This document shows positions 18,949 through 27,338 of a stretch of DNA of 64,000 nucleotides, piece by piece. How positions within the stretch are numbered: position 1 is the first letter of the stretch; the number at the start of each line of letters is the position of its first letter. Position numbers and translations under genes: made by a program. Source of the DNA: Longimicrobiales bacterium (GTDB lineage Bacteria; Gemmatimonadota; Gemmatimonadetes; Longimicrobiales; Gaopeijiaceae). Below the pieces are notes generated by a model. It made no database searches. It had not been told where the DNA came from and saw only the letters and a list, made by a program, of their open reading frames with translations. The stretch spans positions 1,219,340 through 1,283,339 of the forward strand of contig OX638356.1 in the NCBI GenBank assembly GCA_951813395.1, given 5' to 3'.

Positions 18949-20568
18949 ATGAACACGGCACGCTCACTCCGTTTCGCCACGGCCGCCGCAATGATCGGCC
19001 TGGCAGCGCCGGCACCGGGAGTCGGGACGGCTGTCTTCGCCCAGTCGACCCCGCTGTCGGAGGTCACGATCTCCGACCTCAACGCCGCCTTCGCATCGGG
19101 GTCGCTCAGCTCCGAGCAGCTGGTCTCGCTCTTCCTGGCGCGCATACGGGCGTACGACGATCAGGGGCCGCGCCTCAACGCGATGCTCACCCTCAATCCA
19201 CGTGCCCTGGAGACTGCGCGGGCCCTCGACGCGGAACGTCGGAGAACCGGGCCGCGCTCGCTCCTCCACGGGATCCCGGTCGTGCTCAAGGACAACGTCG
19301 ACACGCACGACATGCCGACGACCGCGGGCTCGATTCTGCTCCGCGGTTCGGTCCCGCCCGACGACGCCTACATCGTGCGGAAGCTGCGCGAAGCGGGTGC
19401 GATCATCCTGGGCAAGGCGAACATGAGCGAGCTCGCGTCGGGGGTGCAGATGAGCTCGATCGATGGCCCGATGCTCAACCCGCACCACCTCGGCCGCACG
19501 CCGTCGGGATCTTCCGGGGGCACCGGCGTGGCCATCGCCGCCTCGTACGCGCAGGTCGGCATCGGTACCGACACCGGCGGCTCGGTCCGCGGCCCCTCCA
19601 CCTCGAACGGCATTGCAGGGCTCAAGCCCACGCTCGGGCTGCTGAGCCGCGACGGGATCGTGCCCCTGGCGCTCTCCTTCGACACCGCGGGGCCGATGGC
19701 CCGCCACGTGTACGACGTGGCCGCCATGCTGAGCGCCATGGTGGGCGTCGATCCAGCGGACCCGGCGACGGCGGCCAGCGAGGGGCGCTACGAGACGGAC
19801 TACACCCGCTTTCTCGACTCTGGCGCACTCGACGGCGCCAGGATCGGCGTCGCGCGCGACTTCCTCGGCTACGACACCGAGGTCGACTGGATCATCGAGG
19901 CCGCCCTCGACCGCATGCGCGAGGGCGGCGCGACGACGGTCGACGTGCGCTACCCGCCGTGGCTTCTCGACGCCAAGGCCGAGTTCTACCAGACCATCCG
20001 CTGGCGCGAGTTCCCGGTGCAGATCGAGGACTACCTGGCCACACTGTCGCCGGGCTATCCGCGCACCCTGGAGGAGATGGTCGAGCGCGCGAAGCGGATC
20101 CTGGCCCCGATGCCCGACGGCGGCATGCCCAATCCCACCCGCTGGAGCTTCTTCGAGCAGGAGCTGGACGGCGGCTCGCTCGACGACTCCGAGTACACGG
20201 CGATGCGAGACCACGGTCTGCCGCTGGTTCGCGCCCTCCTGATCGGCGTGCTGGACGGCCACGGCCTGGACGCGATCGTGTACCCCACGTCGCCCACGCG
20301 GCCCGGCCCCGCGGGCGTCTACCGCGGCTCGTCGGCGCCCAATCCGGCTCCGTCCGCGACCAACCTGGCCAACCTGAGCGGCCTCCCCGACCTGATCGTG
20401 CCGGCCGGCTACACCGGCGACCGCCTCCCGGTCGGCATTTCGTTCCTGGGGCGCGAGTTCAGCGAGGCCCGGCTGCTCGCGCTGGGGTACGCGTTCGAGC
20501 AGGCGACGCGCGTGCGACGCGACCCGGTCCACGCGCCCGCGCTGGAAGGCGAGGCGATCCGGCGCTGA
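18949..20568 (+). CDS. exported amidase-signature enzyme
   Basis: The 539-residue product starts at MNTARSLRF with a signal peptide (AAPAPGVGTAVFAQ). The amidase signature is complete: the Lys of GIPVVLKDNVDTHDMPTTAG, the middle Ser of PSGSSGGTGVAIAAS, and the nucleophile Ser in TDTGGSVRGPSTSNG. These form the Ser-cisSer-Lys triad. A second amidase of this kind lies at 41.7 kb. The substrate is unknown; extracytoplasmic amide or peptide hydrolysis is likely. It is followed by a hairpin and a convergent GPP34 gene. Confidence 0.85.
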   Translation: MNTARSLRFATAAAMIGLAAPAPGVGTAVFAQSTPLSEVTISDLNAAFASGSLSSEQLVSLFLARIRAYDDQGPRLNAMLTLNPRALETARALDAERRRTGPRSLLHGIPVVLKDNVDTHDMPTTAGSILLRGSVPPDDAYIVRKLREAGAIILGKANMSELASGVQMSSIDGPMLNPHHLGRTPSGSSGGTGVAIAASYAQVGIGTDTGGSVRGPSTSNGIAGLKPTLGLLSRDGIVPLALSFDTAGPMARHVYDVAAMLSAMVGVDPADPATAASEGRYETDYTRFLDSGALDGARIGVARDFLGYDTEVDWIIEAALDRMREGGATTVDVRYPPWLLDAKAEFYQTIRWREFPVQIEDYLATLSPGYPRTLEEMVERAKRILAPMPDGGMPNPTRWSFFEQELDGGSLDDSEYTAMRDHGLPLVRALLIGVLDGHGLDAIVYPTSPTRPGPAGVYRGSSAPNPAPSATNLANLSGLPDLIVPAGYTGDRLPVGISFLGREFSEARLLALGYAFEQATRVRRDPVHAPALEGEAIRR

Positions 20569-20602
20569 GGGGCGACCGGCCCGATCCGCCCGCGCTCTCA
20601 GC
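20564..20602. terminator. hairpin between convergent amidase and GPP34 genes
   Basis: The outer stem is gctgag (20564-20569) with ctcagc (20597-20602), and the inner stem is gggcg (20570-20574) with cgccc (20587-20591). It spans the two facing stop codons. There is no T-tract on either side, so it is not a textbook intrinsic terminator, but its position between convergent genes fits a bidirectional one. Confidence 0.35.
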
Positions 20603-21329
20603 CGGACGCCGAAGACGCCGCGACCGCTGCCACAACCGCGGCATTCGTCGCCGCGACCGCCGCCTGAGCCGCCGCGACCGCGTTCCTGACCGCCTGTTGA
20701 GCCGCCACGGCGGACTGCGCGCTCGTCCGGAACGCCTCACCCGACGAGATCGCCTTGAGCCGCCTCTTGCGTGCCCGTAGCTCCTTGCGGTCGAAGTGGA
20801 TCCGGAGCGACCCGGTCGTGTGGGCGAGCGACAGCACCACGCCGAGACCCGGCTCGACCTCCTCGTCACCCATCACGGCTTCCCGGAGTGCCTCGATGAC
20901 GCGACGTTCGGGCTCGGGATCCACGGTCGGATAGACCTTGCGGCTGAAGATCAGCAGCAGCTGGGACTCGCGCGCGCGCAGGATGCCGCGGCGGCAGAGA
21001 CCCACGGCGGTACGGTGCCGGAGGCGCTTGAGAGCACCGAAGCGCTGGACCCACGACGCGGCCCCGCGCCGTTTGGATCCGCGGACCTTGTCGAGCGCCT
21101 CGTCCATGACCTCATCACGGACCCGGGCGATGCCGGGCGCGGCCTCGACCCACGCTCGCTTGCCCTCGTCGATCCGGATGTGGCCTTCCAGCGCCAGTTC
21201 GGCGAGAATGGCCCCGCCCATCGCCAGGTTGTAGTGACCCGCCCGGTAGTCTACGGTGCCCTTGCGGTCACGCAGGGCAAGGAGCAGGAGTTGTTCGTGA
21301 AGGTGGAGGTCGTGGCGGGATGAACTCAT
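20598..21329 (-). CDS. GOLPH3/VPS74 (GPP34) domain protein
   Basis: The 243-residue protein matches the GPP34 fold: LHEQLLLLALRDRKGTVDYR at the start, AGHYNLAMGGAILAELALEG, then helical blocks (GALKRLRHRTAVGLCRRGIL) and PTVDPEPERRVIEALREAV. In eukaryotes GOLPH3 binds phosphatidylinositol-4-phosphate at the Golgi. Bacterial members, best known in actinomycetes, have no established role. The last 40 residues are almost only Ala, Val and Ser (a low-complexity helix) and are not part of the family fold. No signal peptide is seen, so a cytoplasmic or peripheral membrane location is expected. It stands alone between a convergent amidase and a divergent NHL gene. Confidence 0.75.
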   Translation of the reverse strand: MSSSRHDLHLHEQLLLLALRDRKGTVDYRAGHYNLAMGGAILAELALEGHIRIDEGKRAWVEAAPGIARVRDEVMDEALDKVRGSKRRGAASWVQRFGALKRLRHRTAVGLCRRGILRARESQLLLIFSRKVYPTVDPEPERRVIEALREAVMGDEEVEPGLGVVLSLAHTTGSLRIHFDRKELRARKRRLKAISSGEAFRTSAQSAVAAQQAVRNAVAAAQAAVAATNAAVVAAVAASSASG

Positions 21330-21474
21330 GGACGAGGTATTCGCGGTGAACGCGTGGTGTGGGAGGGGTGGCCGCGGTCGGGTGCGGGAGCTAAGGTGCC
21401 CACAAATGTTAGGTACGTTCCCCCGCGCACGCCTCTTCAGCAGGGAACGCCCCCTTCAATACGGAGACGAAGGA

Positions 21475-22509
21475 ATGATCAGACAGTTTTGTGCAGCGAG
21501 CGCCGGAATCATCGCGGCCACGGCCGTCATTGCCGCGACCGGGCCCCTCCACGCCCAGCACGACACCAGCAACCCGTTCCGCCCCGTCTACGGATGGGGT
21601 GAACTCCCCGAGGGCCGCGAGTGGGGATCGACCAGTGCCATCGAGATCGCGCTGGACGGCAACATCTGGGTCGCGGAGCGCTGCGGGCGCAATACCTGTG
21701 TCGGCTCCGACGTCGATCCGATCCTGCTCTTCGACACCGACGGCAACCTGCTGCGCAGCTTCGGCGGCGGGATGTTCGCCTGGCCGCACGGCATCGACGT
21801 CGACCACGAGGGCAACGTGTGGGTGACCGACGCCTGGGCCAACGGCGCCACCACGACCGGCCACTCCGTGCTCAAGTTTTCGCCCGAGGGCGAACTGCTC
21901 ATGACCATCGGCACCCCGGGCGAGGCTGGCGACCCGCCCGGCCACCTCACCCGCCCCTCAGACGTGGTGGTCGCGCCCAACGGACAGATCTACGTGGTGG
22001 ATGCGCACGATCGCACCCGGGGTCGGGTCATCCGCTACGACGCCGACGGGAACTACATGGAAACGTGGGGCGAACTCGGCTACGGTCCGGGGCAGTTCCG
22101 CGATCCGCACGCGCTGGCCATGGACTCGCAGGGCCGGATCTTCGTGGGCGACCGCTATAACAACCGCATCCAGATCTTCGACCAGGAGGGCGAGTTCCTC
22201 GCGATCTGGACGCAGTTCGGCCGCCCGAGCGGCATCTACATCGACGCCGACGACAACATCTACGTGGCCGATTCGGAGTCGAGCCCCGCGCCCAACGAGT
22301 TCACCGGGCAGCGCAACGCCGGCTGGGAGAAGGGGATCCGGATCGGGGACGCGCGCATGGGGTGGGTGCATCACTTCCTGCCCGACGACCGCGCGAACGT
22401 GATGGGGTTCAGCGGCCCCGAAGGCGTGGCCGTGGACAGCGACGGGAACGTGTACGGCGCCGAGGTGTCCCAGCGGCGCATCACGAAGTGGGTGCGCTTC
22501 AGGAGGTAG
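21475..22509 (+). CDS. secreted NHL-repeat beta-propeller protein
   Basis: The 344-residue protein starts at MIRQF after a strong ribosome site (ggagacgaagga), with a signal peptide (IIAATAVIAATGPLHAQ). At least five NHL-like repeats follow, each with a turn of the form DxxGN and a strand such as IWVAE, VWVTDAW, IYVVDAH, IFVGDRYNNRIQIFD and IYVADSES. The fold resembles peptidyl-alpha-hydroxyglycine lyase and other six-bladed propellers, but I see no basis for a specific reaction. A shortened paralogue lies at 26.7-27.3 kb beyond the molybdenum hydroxylase operon. Its 3' end overlaps the convergent FAD-subunit gene by 11 bases. Confidence 0.8.
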   Translation: MIRQFCAASAGIIAATAVIAATGPLHAQHDTSNPFRPVYGWGELPEGREWGSTSAIEIALDGNIWVAERCGRNTCVGSDVDPILLFDTDGNLLRSFGGGMFAWPHGIDVDHEGNVWVTDAWANGATTTGHSVLKFSPEGELLMTIGTPGEAGDPPGHLTRPSDVVVAPNGQIYVVDAHDRTRGRVIRYDADGNYMETWGELGYGPGQFRDPHALAMDSQGRIFVGDRYNNRIQIFDQEGEFLAIWTQFGRPSGIYIDADDNIYVADSESSPAPNEFTGQRNAGWEKGIRIGDARMGWVHHFLPDDRANVMGFSGPEGVAVDSDGNVYGAEVSQRRITKWVRFRR

Positions 22510-23509
22510 CCCGCACCGCCCGCTTCACCAGGTTCCCGAGCAGCGGAATCTTGAAGTGGTTGTAGTCGAGCGGATCGGCGCCCCTGACCGCGAGCTCGCC
22601 GGCCATCTCGGCGGTCTCCTCGTCGCGGGGGCGTCCCCGCACGAGGTCCTCGACCGCGGTCATGCGGCGCGGGACGCACTGCACGGCCCCGGCCACGATA
22701 CGGGCGTCCTCGATGACGCCGCCGTTCACCCGCACCGCCGCGGCCACGCTGACCAGCGCGAAGTCCCAGGTCTTCCGGTCCGCGACCTTCTCGAAGTGGA
22801 AGTCGGCGCCCGCCCAGCGGCCCGGGACGCGGATCGCGGTGAGCAGGTCGCGCTCTCCCAGCACGGTCATGCGCGTGATGTCGACGCCGGGCGGCATGAA
22901 GAACTCCGCCGCGGGGACCACCGTCTCGCGGCGCGCGTTCCGCACGATCATCTCGGCGTCGAGCGCCACAAGCGCCGGAGCCACATCGGACGGGGTGACG
23001 GCCACGCAGCGGTCGGCGCCGAAGATGGCGTGCTCGCGGTTCATCGCGCCCGGGGCGCCCGCGTAGCAGGTGTTGCCGCCCGCGCGGTAGCAGGTCATGC
23101 CGTAGCGGTAGTACCAGCAGCGCGTGTCCTGGCAGACGTTGCCCCCGATGGTGCCCGCGTTTCGGATCTGGGGACTCGCGACCTGCGCCGCGGCCGCGGC
23201 CAGGAGCGCGTACCGTGACCGGATGAGGGGGTCAGCCTCCACCGCGGCCAGCGTGGTCATCGCGCCGATCGTGACCCCGCGGTCGCCGTCGGGGCCGGGG
23301 CCGCCCTCCCTTACCCCCCTGAGCTCTTCGATCCCCTCGAGGTCGATCACCACGGCGGGCTGCTTGCCTCGGTTCTTGAACCAGTCGAAGCTGTCGTAGC
23401 CGCCGGCCAGCGGCCACGCGTCGGCCCCGTGGCGGCTCAGCAGATCGAGTGCGCTGCTCAGGTCGGTCGGCTGCAGCAGGTCGAAGCCGGTCATCATGTC
23501 GTTCATCAT
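22499..23509 (-). CDS. molybdenum hydroxylase FAD-binding subunit (PaoB-like)
   Basis: The 336-residue product has the FAD-binding PCMH pattern (WPLAGGYDSFDWFKNRGKQP and QIRNAGTIGGNVCQDTRCW). Four cysteines in the order CQDTRC, C, C (near residues 125-150) resemble the extra [4Fe-4S] loop of E. coli PaoB and 4-hydroxybenzoyl-CoA reductase. A CO-dehydrogenase flavoprotein C-terminal domain completes it. It passes electrons from the molybdenum subunit via 2Fe-2S centres. It is the last gene of a three-gene operon and begins 10 bases after the large-subunit stop. Confidence 0.85.
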   Translation of the reverse strand: MMNDMMTGFDLLQPTDLSSALDLLSRHGADAWPLAGGYDSFDWFKNRGKQPAVVIDLEGIEELRGVREGGPGPDGDRGVTIGAMTTLAAVEADPLIRSRYALLAAAAAQVASPQIRNAGTIGGNVCQDTRCWYYRYGMTCYRAGGNTCYAGAPGAMNREHAIFGADRCVAVTPSDVAPALVALDAEMIVRNARRETVVPAAEFFMPPGVDITRMTVLGERDLLTAIRVPGRWAGADFHFEKVADRKTWDFALVSVAAAVRVNGGVIEDARIVAGAVQCVPRRMTAVEDLVRGRPRDEETAEMAGELAVRGADPLDYNHFKIPLLGNLVKRAVRATS

Positions 23510-23519
23510 GGCCGCCTCC

Positions 23520-25928
23520 TCACTGCGTGTTGACCTCGAGCGGCCCGTGCGACTGGGCCTGCTCGGCGAGCACGTTGACGATCATGTCCGGGACGACGGG
23601 GGTGCGGTTGAAGTAGTGGCCGCCGAGCGCGTCGGAGATGGCGCACAGCAGCGCGGCGGCGGAACAGCCCATCAGCGGCTCGCCGACGCCTTTCGCGCCC
23701 ACCGGATTCTGGGGGTCGGCGATGTCGGTGGCGGCCCAGTCGAGATGCGAGGGCACGTCCAGATACGACGGCGGCTTGGCCTGGTGGAACCCGATGTTTC
23801 CCGCGACCCCGTAGCGCCGGTCATAGACGTGCCGCTCGAGCGCCGCCATGCCGAAGCCCATCACCGCGCCACCCTTGACCTGCGCGGCCAGCCCCTGCGG
23901 GTGCACGACGGTGCCGCAGTCGGCGACGCCCAGGTAGTCGACGATCTCGAAGGCGCCGGTCTCGACGTCGATCTCGATCTCCATGAACCCCGCCGCGAGC
24001 GCGGGCACGGTGCCGTCACGGGGCAGATTGTCGCGCGCGACGCCGATCAGGCCGGTGCCGGCGAGGTTGGCGACCGAGGCTGCGGTGATCGGGTTGAGGT
24101 CGTCGGGCACGTCGTGTCCGCTGAAGCGCCCGCCCAGCCGGATCGCCCGCTCCGCCGCCCGCGCGTAGCTGATGCGGCGGGACGGGTTGGCGCGCGCGAA
24201 GACGGCCTCGCCGATGTCGCCGCCGATGTCGTAGTCCTCCGGCGAGCCGCCCATCTCCATCGCCGCGATCGCTTTGAGCTTCTCGACCGCGTCGACCGCT
24301 GCCACGTACGCTGCCCGCGTCATGGTGAACGTCGTGTTGCTTCCCACCTGCGGGCTGCTCGACGCCAGATTGCGCGACGAGTTCCCGCGCACGATCACGC
24401 AGTTCTCCCAGTCGTACCCCAGCACCTCGGCTGCCGCCCGCGAGACGCCGGCATACGAGTACGTGCCGAGGTTCCCCACACCGCAGTGGATGTGCAGCTT
24501 GCCGTCGGGCGTAATCCGCACCAGGCCGTCCTGCCCGCTCATCCCGGCCGAGTGAAAGGCCTGGCCAACGGCGACGCCGGTCACCTTCGACCCGCGCCGG
24601 ATACCGCTCCGGGCGAGCCTTTCGTCCCATCCGAACCTGTCGGCTCCCAGATCGAGCGCTTCACGCAGGTGCGCGCTCGTGACCGGGCCCTGGTTGCCGC
24701 CGTAGCGCGAATCGCTGTCGGGCGCGTTGATGCGCCGGATCGCCACCCGGTCGATCCCGAGCTGCGCCGCCGCCTTGTCGAGAAGCGGCTCGACCGCGCA
24801 GGCGATCTGGTTCTGGCCCGGACCGCGCTGGGCCCCCCGCGCGGGCGTGTTGGTGAGCACCGGGATCCCGCGAAAGCGCATGGCCAGGGGGGTATAGACG
24901 ATGGAGACGGCGCCGGCCGCGCTGCCGAGGTCGCCGAACCCGCTGTTGGGTCCGTTTTCCTGCACGATGAAGAGGTCCACCGCCGTGATCCGGCCGTCAT
25001 CCCCGAACCCCATGCGGATCCGTCCCTGGAAGCCCGCCCGGGCCGACCCGATCGCGTATTCCTCCGCCCGGCTGATGCGCATCATGACCGGACGGCCGGT
25101 CTTGCGCGACATGTGGGCCGGAATCGACATGACCGGGTACGCGCTGCCCTTCGAGCCGAACCCGCCGCCGCAGAACTCTGCCACGAAGACCAGATCTGCG
25201 GGCTCGATCCCGATGTAGCGTGCCAGGCTCCCGAGCGCCGCGCTCTGGCTTTGGCTGGAGCCGAACACATGACACTTCCCGTTCTGCCAGTAGGCCATCG
25301 CCGAGCGCGGCTCCATGGAGTGGTGCGACGTGCCCGCCGTGACGAAGCTCTCGTCGAGCACCACCGCCGCGTCCCGGAAGCCGGCGTCGAGGTCGCCGTA
25401 GGACCACTCGTTGTTGACCTTGCCCATCGGCAACTCGCCGTCGGCTGCGGCGGCGAAGTCCGCGTCCGTCCACTTGATCTCGGAGACGCCCTCGCGGCGC
25501 ACCACGGTGTTGCCGTCCAGGCGGGCGTTCGGGCCGTCGGGGCGCAGGCTCTCGAGCGGATCGAGCACGAACGGCAGCGGCTCGAGGTCCAGCCTGACCT
25601 TCCTGATCGCGTCCTGCGCGGTGGTCTCGTCCACCGCCGCCAGCGCGGCGACCGGCTCGCCCACGAAGTGCGGCGTATTGGTGAGGATGGGATTCCCCGG
25701 CGCGGGGATCCCGGGGACGTCGTCGGCGGTGAGGATCGCGACCACCCCCTCCATCGCGAGCGCCTCCGAGGCGTCGATGCCGAGCACTCGGGCATGCGGC
25801 ATGGGACTCGTGATGAGGCGGCAGAAGAGCATCCCGTCGGCGCGGAAGTCCTCGGCGTACCTGGCGCGCCCGGTGACTTTCGCGATCACGTCCGGGGGCG
25901 TGAAGTCCTTGCCGATCAGCTCAGCCAT
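23520..25928 (-). CDS. molybdenum hydroxylase large subunit, molybdopterin-binding (PaoC/xanthine dehydrogenase family)
   Basis: The 802-residue protein starts at MAELIG. The substrate-entry domain is at the start (DVIAKVTGRARYAEDFRADG) and the molybdopterin-binding part follows (EFCGGGFGSKGSAYPVMSI, ARGAQRGPGQNQIACAVEPL). The catalytic Glu lies in the late motif GAKGVGEPLMGCS. It has no signal peptide, so it would be carried out folded by the Tat signal of its small-subunit partner. The family oxidises aldehydes, purines or aromatic heterocycles using water; the substrate here is not evident. Its start overlaps the small-subunit stop by 8 bases. Confidence 0.88.
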   Translation of the reverse strand: MAELIGKDFTPPDVIAKVTGRARYAEDFRADGMLFCRLITSPMPHARVLGIDASEALAMEGVVAILTADDVPGIPAPGNPILTNTPHFVGEPVAALAAVDETTAQDAIRKVRLDLEPLPFVLDPLESLRPDGPNARLDGNTVVRREGVSEIKWTDADFAAAADGELPMGKVNNEWSYGDLDAGFRDAAVVLDESFVTAGTSHHSMEPRSAMAYWQNGKCHVFGSSQSQSAALGSLARYIGIEPADLVFVAEFCGGGFGSKGSAYPVMSIPAHMSRKTGRPVMMRISRAEEYAIGSARAGFQGRIRMGFGDDGRITAVDLFIVQENGPNSGFGDLGSAAGAVSIVYTPLAMRFRGIPVLTNTPARGAQRGPGQNQIACAVEPLLDKAAAQLGIDRVAIRRINAPDSDSRYGGNQGPVTSAHLREALDLGADRFGWDERLARSGIRRGSKVTGVAVGQAFHSAGMSGQDGLVRITPDGKLHIHCGVGNLGTYSYAGVSRAAAEVLGYDWENCVIVRGNSSRNLASSSPQVGSNTTFTMTRAAYVAAVDAVEKLKAIAAMEMGGSPEDYDIGGDIGEAVFARANPSRRISYARAAERAIRLGGRFSGHDVPDDLNPITAASVANLAGTGLIGVARDNLPRDGTVPALAAGFMEIEIDVETGAFEIVDYLGVADCGTVVHPQGLAAQVKGGAVMGFGMAALERHVYDRRYGVAGNIGFHQAKPPSYLDVPSHLDWAATDIADPQNPVGAKGVGEPLMGCSAAALLCAISDALGGHYFNRTPVVPDMIVNVLAEQAQSHGPLEVNTQ

Positions 25929-26592
25929 GGGAGACCTCCCCGGCACCGGTCGCGCGGGCGGCGCCCGATGCCTCCCGTGCCGCCCGCATCACCCCGTTCA
26001 GGTAGTGGTCGTAGGCGCCGCATCGGCAGAGGTTGCCGGACATCGCGCGGCGGGCTGCGTCCCGGGTGGGGTTCGGGTTGGCGCGGAGCAGCGCGGCGGC
26101 CGCCATCACCTGCCCCGGCGTGCAGAATCCGCACTGCGGGCCCAGCTCGTCGATAAACGCCCGCTGCACGGGATGGAGCTCGCCGCCGGGGCCCTCCAGC
26201 CCCTCGACCGTCGTGATCTCGCGCCCGCGCACCCGTTGCGTGAGCGTCGAGCAGGAGTAGTGCGCCACTCCGTCGATCATGACCGTGCAGGCCCCGCACT
26301 CGGCACGATCACAGCCGAGTTTCGTGCCGGTGAGTCCCAGCTTGTAGCGAAGCGTCATCGCGAGCGTCTCCTGCGGGAGAACGTCGACGCGGCGCGTGCG
26401 TCCGTTCACCTCCAGCGAGATCAGCCGGCCGACCGCGCCTCGCGCGGCCCCCTGAGGCGCCGGGAACCACGACATCGCCGACACCGAGGCACCGGTCGCG
26501 ATCACGCTCTTGATGAAGCCGCGGCGCGAGAGGGCGTCGCCGCCCGGAAGTGGCGAAAGCAACCCCTGCCAGGACGGGTCGTGTCCGCTCAA
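25921..26592 (-). CDS. molybdenum hydroxylase 2Fe-2S subunit with Tat signal (PaoA-like)
   Basis: The 223-residue product has a twin-arginine signal (LSRRGFIKSVIATG), then two iron-sulfur domains. The plant-ferredoxin-type cluster is CDRAECGACTVMIDG with a later Cys (SCSTLT), and the second is CGFCTPGQVM with LCRCGAYDHY. It exports the heterotrimer to the periplasm, as in E. coli PaoABC. The best start is TTG at 26592, 7 bases after GAGGAGG. An out-of-frame ATG-AAT-TGA lies across this start. It is the first gene of the operon. Confidence 0.88.
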   Translation of the reverse strand: MSGHDPSWQGLLSPLPGGDALSRRGFIKSVIATGASVSAMSWFPAPQGAARGAVGRLISLEVNGRTRRVDVLPQETLAMTLRYKLGLTGTKLGCDRAECGACTVMIDGVAHYSCSTLTQRVRGREITTVEGLEGPGGELHPVQRAFIDELGPQCGFCTPGQVMAAAALLRANPNPTRDAARRAMSGNLCRCGAYDHYLNGVMRAAREASGAARATGAGEVSHG

Positions 26593-26675
26593 TTCATCGC
26601 CTCCTCTGCGACAAGGGGATTCCGGCTGCGAGAATGGTCATGGTACGGCCGTGACAGGGCCCGGACAACCTGAGA

Positions 26676-27338
26676 GTGGCGATGCGTCCGCTCGGCGGGT
26701 TAACCTTGGGTTCCATCCCCTTCAACTTGGGTTCCATCCCCTTCGAGGAGTCAACCCGGAATGACGAATCGAGCCACATTCGCTGGGACTCTGGCCGCCG
26801 CAACTCATGCGTCGGGTCGAATGTCGATCCGATCCTGCTCTTCGACCACGAGGGCAACGTGTGGGTGACCGACGCGTGGCGGACGGGCGCCACTACGACG
26901 GGCCACTCCGTGCTCAAGTTCTCCCCCGAGGGTGAACTGCTGATGACGATCGGCACTCCCGGCGAGGCCGGCGACCCGCCCACCCACCTGACCCAGCCGT
27001 CGGACGTGCTGGTTGCGCCGAACTTCCTCGCGATCTGGACGCAGTTCGGGCGCCCGAGCGGCCTCTACATCGACGGCGACGACAACATCTACGTGGCCGA
27101 TTCCGAGTCGAGTCCCGCGCCCAACGAGTTCACCGGGCAGCGCAATGCAGGATGGGAAAAAGGGATCCGCATCGGCGACGCCCGCAATGGCTGGGTCCAC
27201 CACTTCCTGCCGGACGACCGTGCCAACGTGATGGGGTTCAGCGGGCCCGAGGGTGTGGCGGTCGACCGCGAAGGCAACGTGTACGGCGCCGAAGTTTCGC
27301 AGCGGCGGATCACGAAGTGGGTGAGGTTCCGCCGGTGA
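26676..27338 (+). CDS. shortened paralogue of the NHL propeller protein (probably decaying)
   Basis: From about residue 50 the protein matches the 21.5 kb NHL protein closely. Relative to that copy it lacks the signal peptide and N-terminal blade, about 23 residues between DPILLFD and HEGNVWV, and about 71 residues between VAPN and FLAIWTQFG. Both gaps are in frame. The remaining identical residues are often encoded by different synonymous codons, so the duplication is not recent. With blades missing it is unlikely to form a closed propeller. Its stop overlaps the GTG start of the M16 peptidase gene (GTGA). I list it as a CDS because the frame is open. Confidence 0.55.
   Translation: MAMRPLGGLTLGSIPFNLGSIPFEESTRNDESSHIRWDSGRRNSCVGSNVDPILLFDHEGNVWVTDAWRTGATTTGHSVLKFSPEGELLMTIGTPGEAGDPPTHLTQPSDVLVAPNFLAIWTQFGRPSGLYIDGDDNIYVADSESSPAPNEFTGQRNAGWEKGIRIGDARNGWVHHFLPDDRANVMGFSGPEGVAVDREGNVYGAEVSQRRITKWVRFRR
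26706..26745. repeat. 21-bp tandem repeat, about two copies
   Basis: The unit ttgggttccatccccttc occurs at 26707-26724 and again at 26728-26745, a period of 21 bases. It lies inside the 5' part of the shortened NHL paralogue and adds seven codons in frame. It may be replication slippage in a gene no longer under tight selection. Confidence 0.8.

Noticed and set aside
23496-26156. 886-codon plus-strand frame opposite the molybdenum hydroxylase genes
   Set aside because: The minus-strand proteins have complete cofactor motifs; the plus frame has none.
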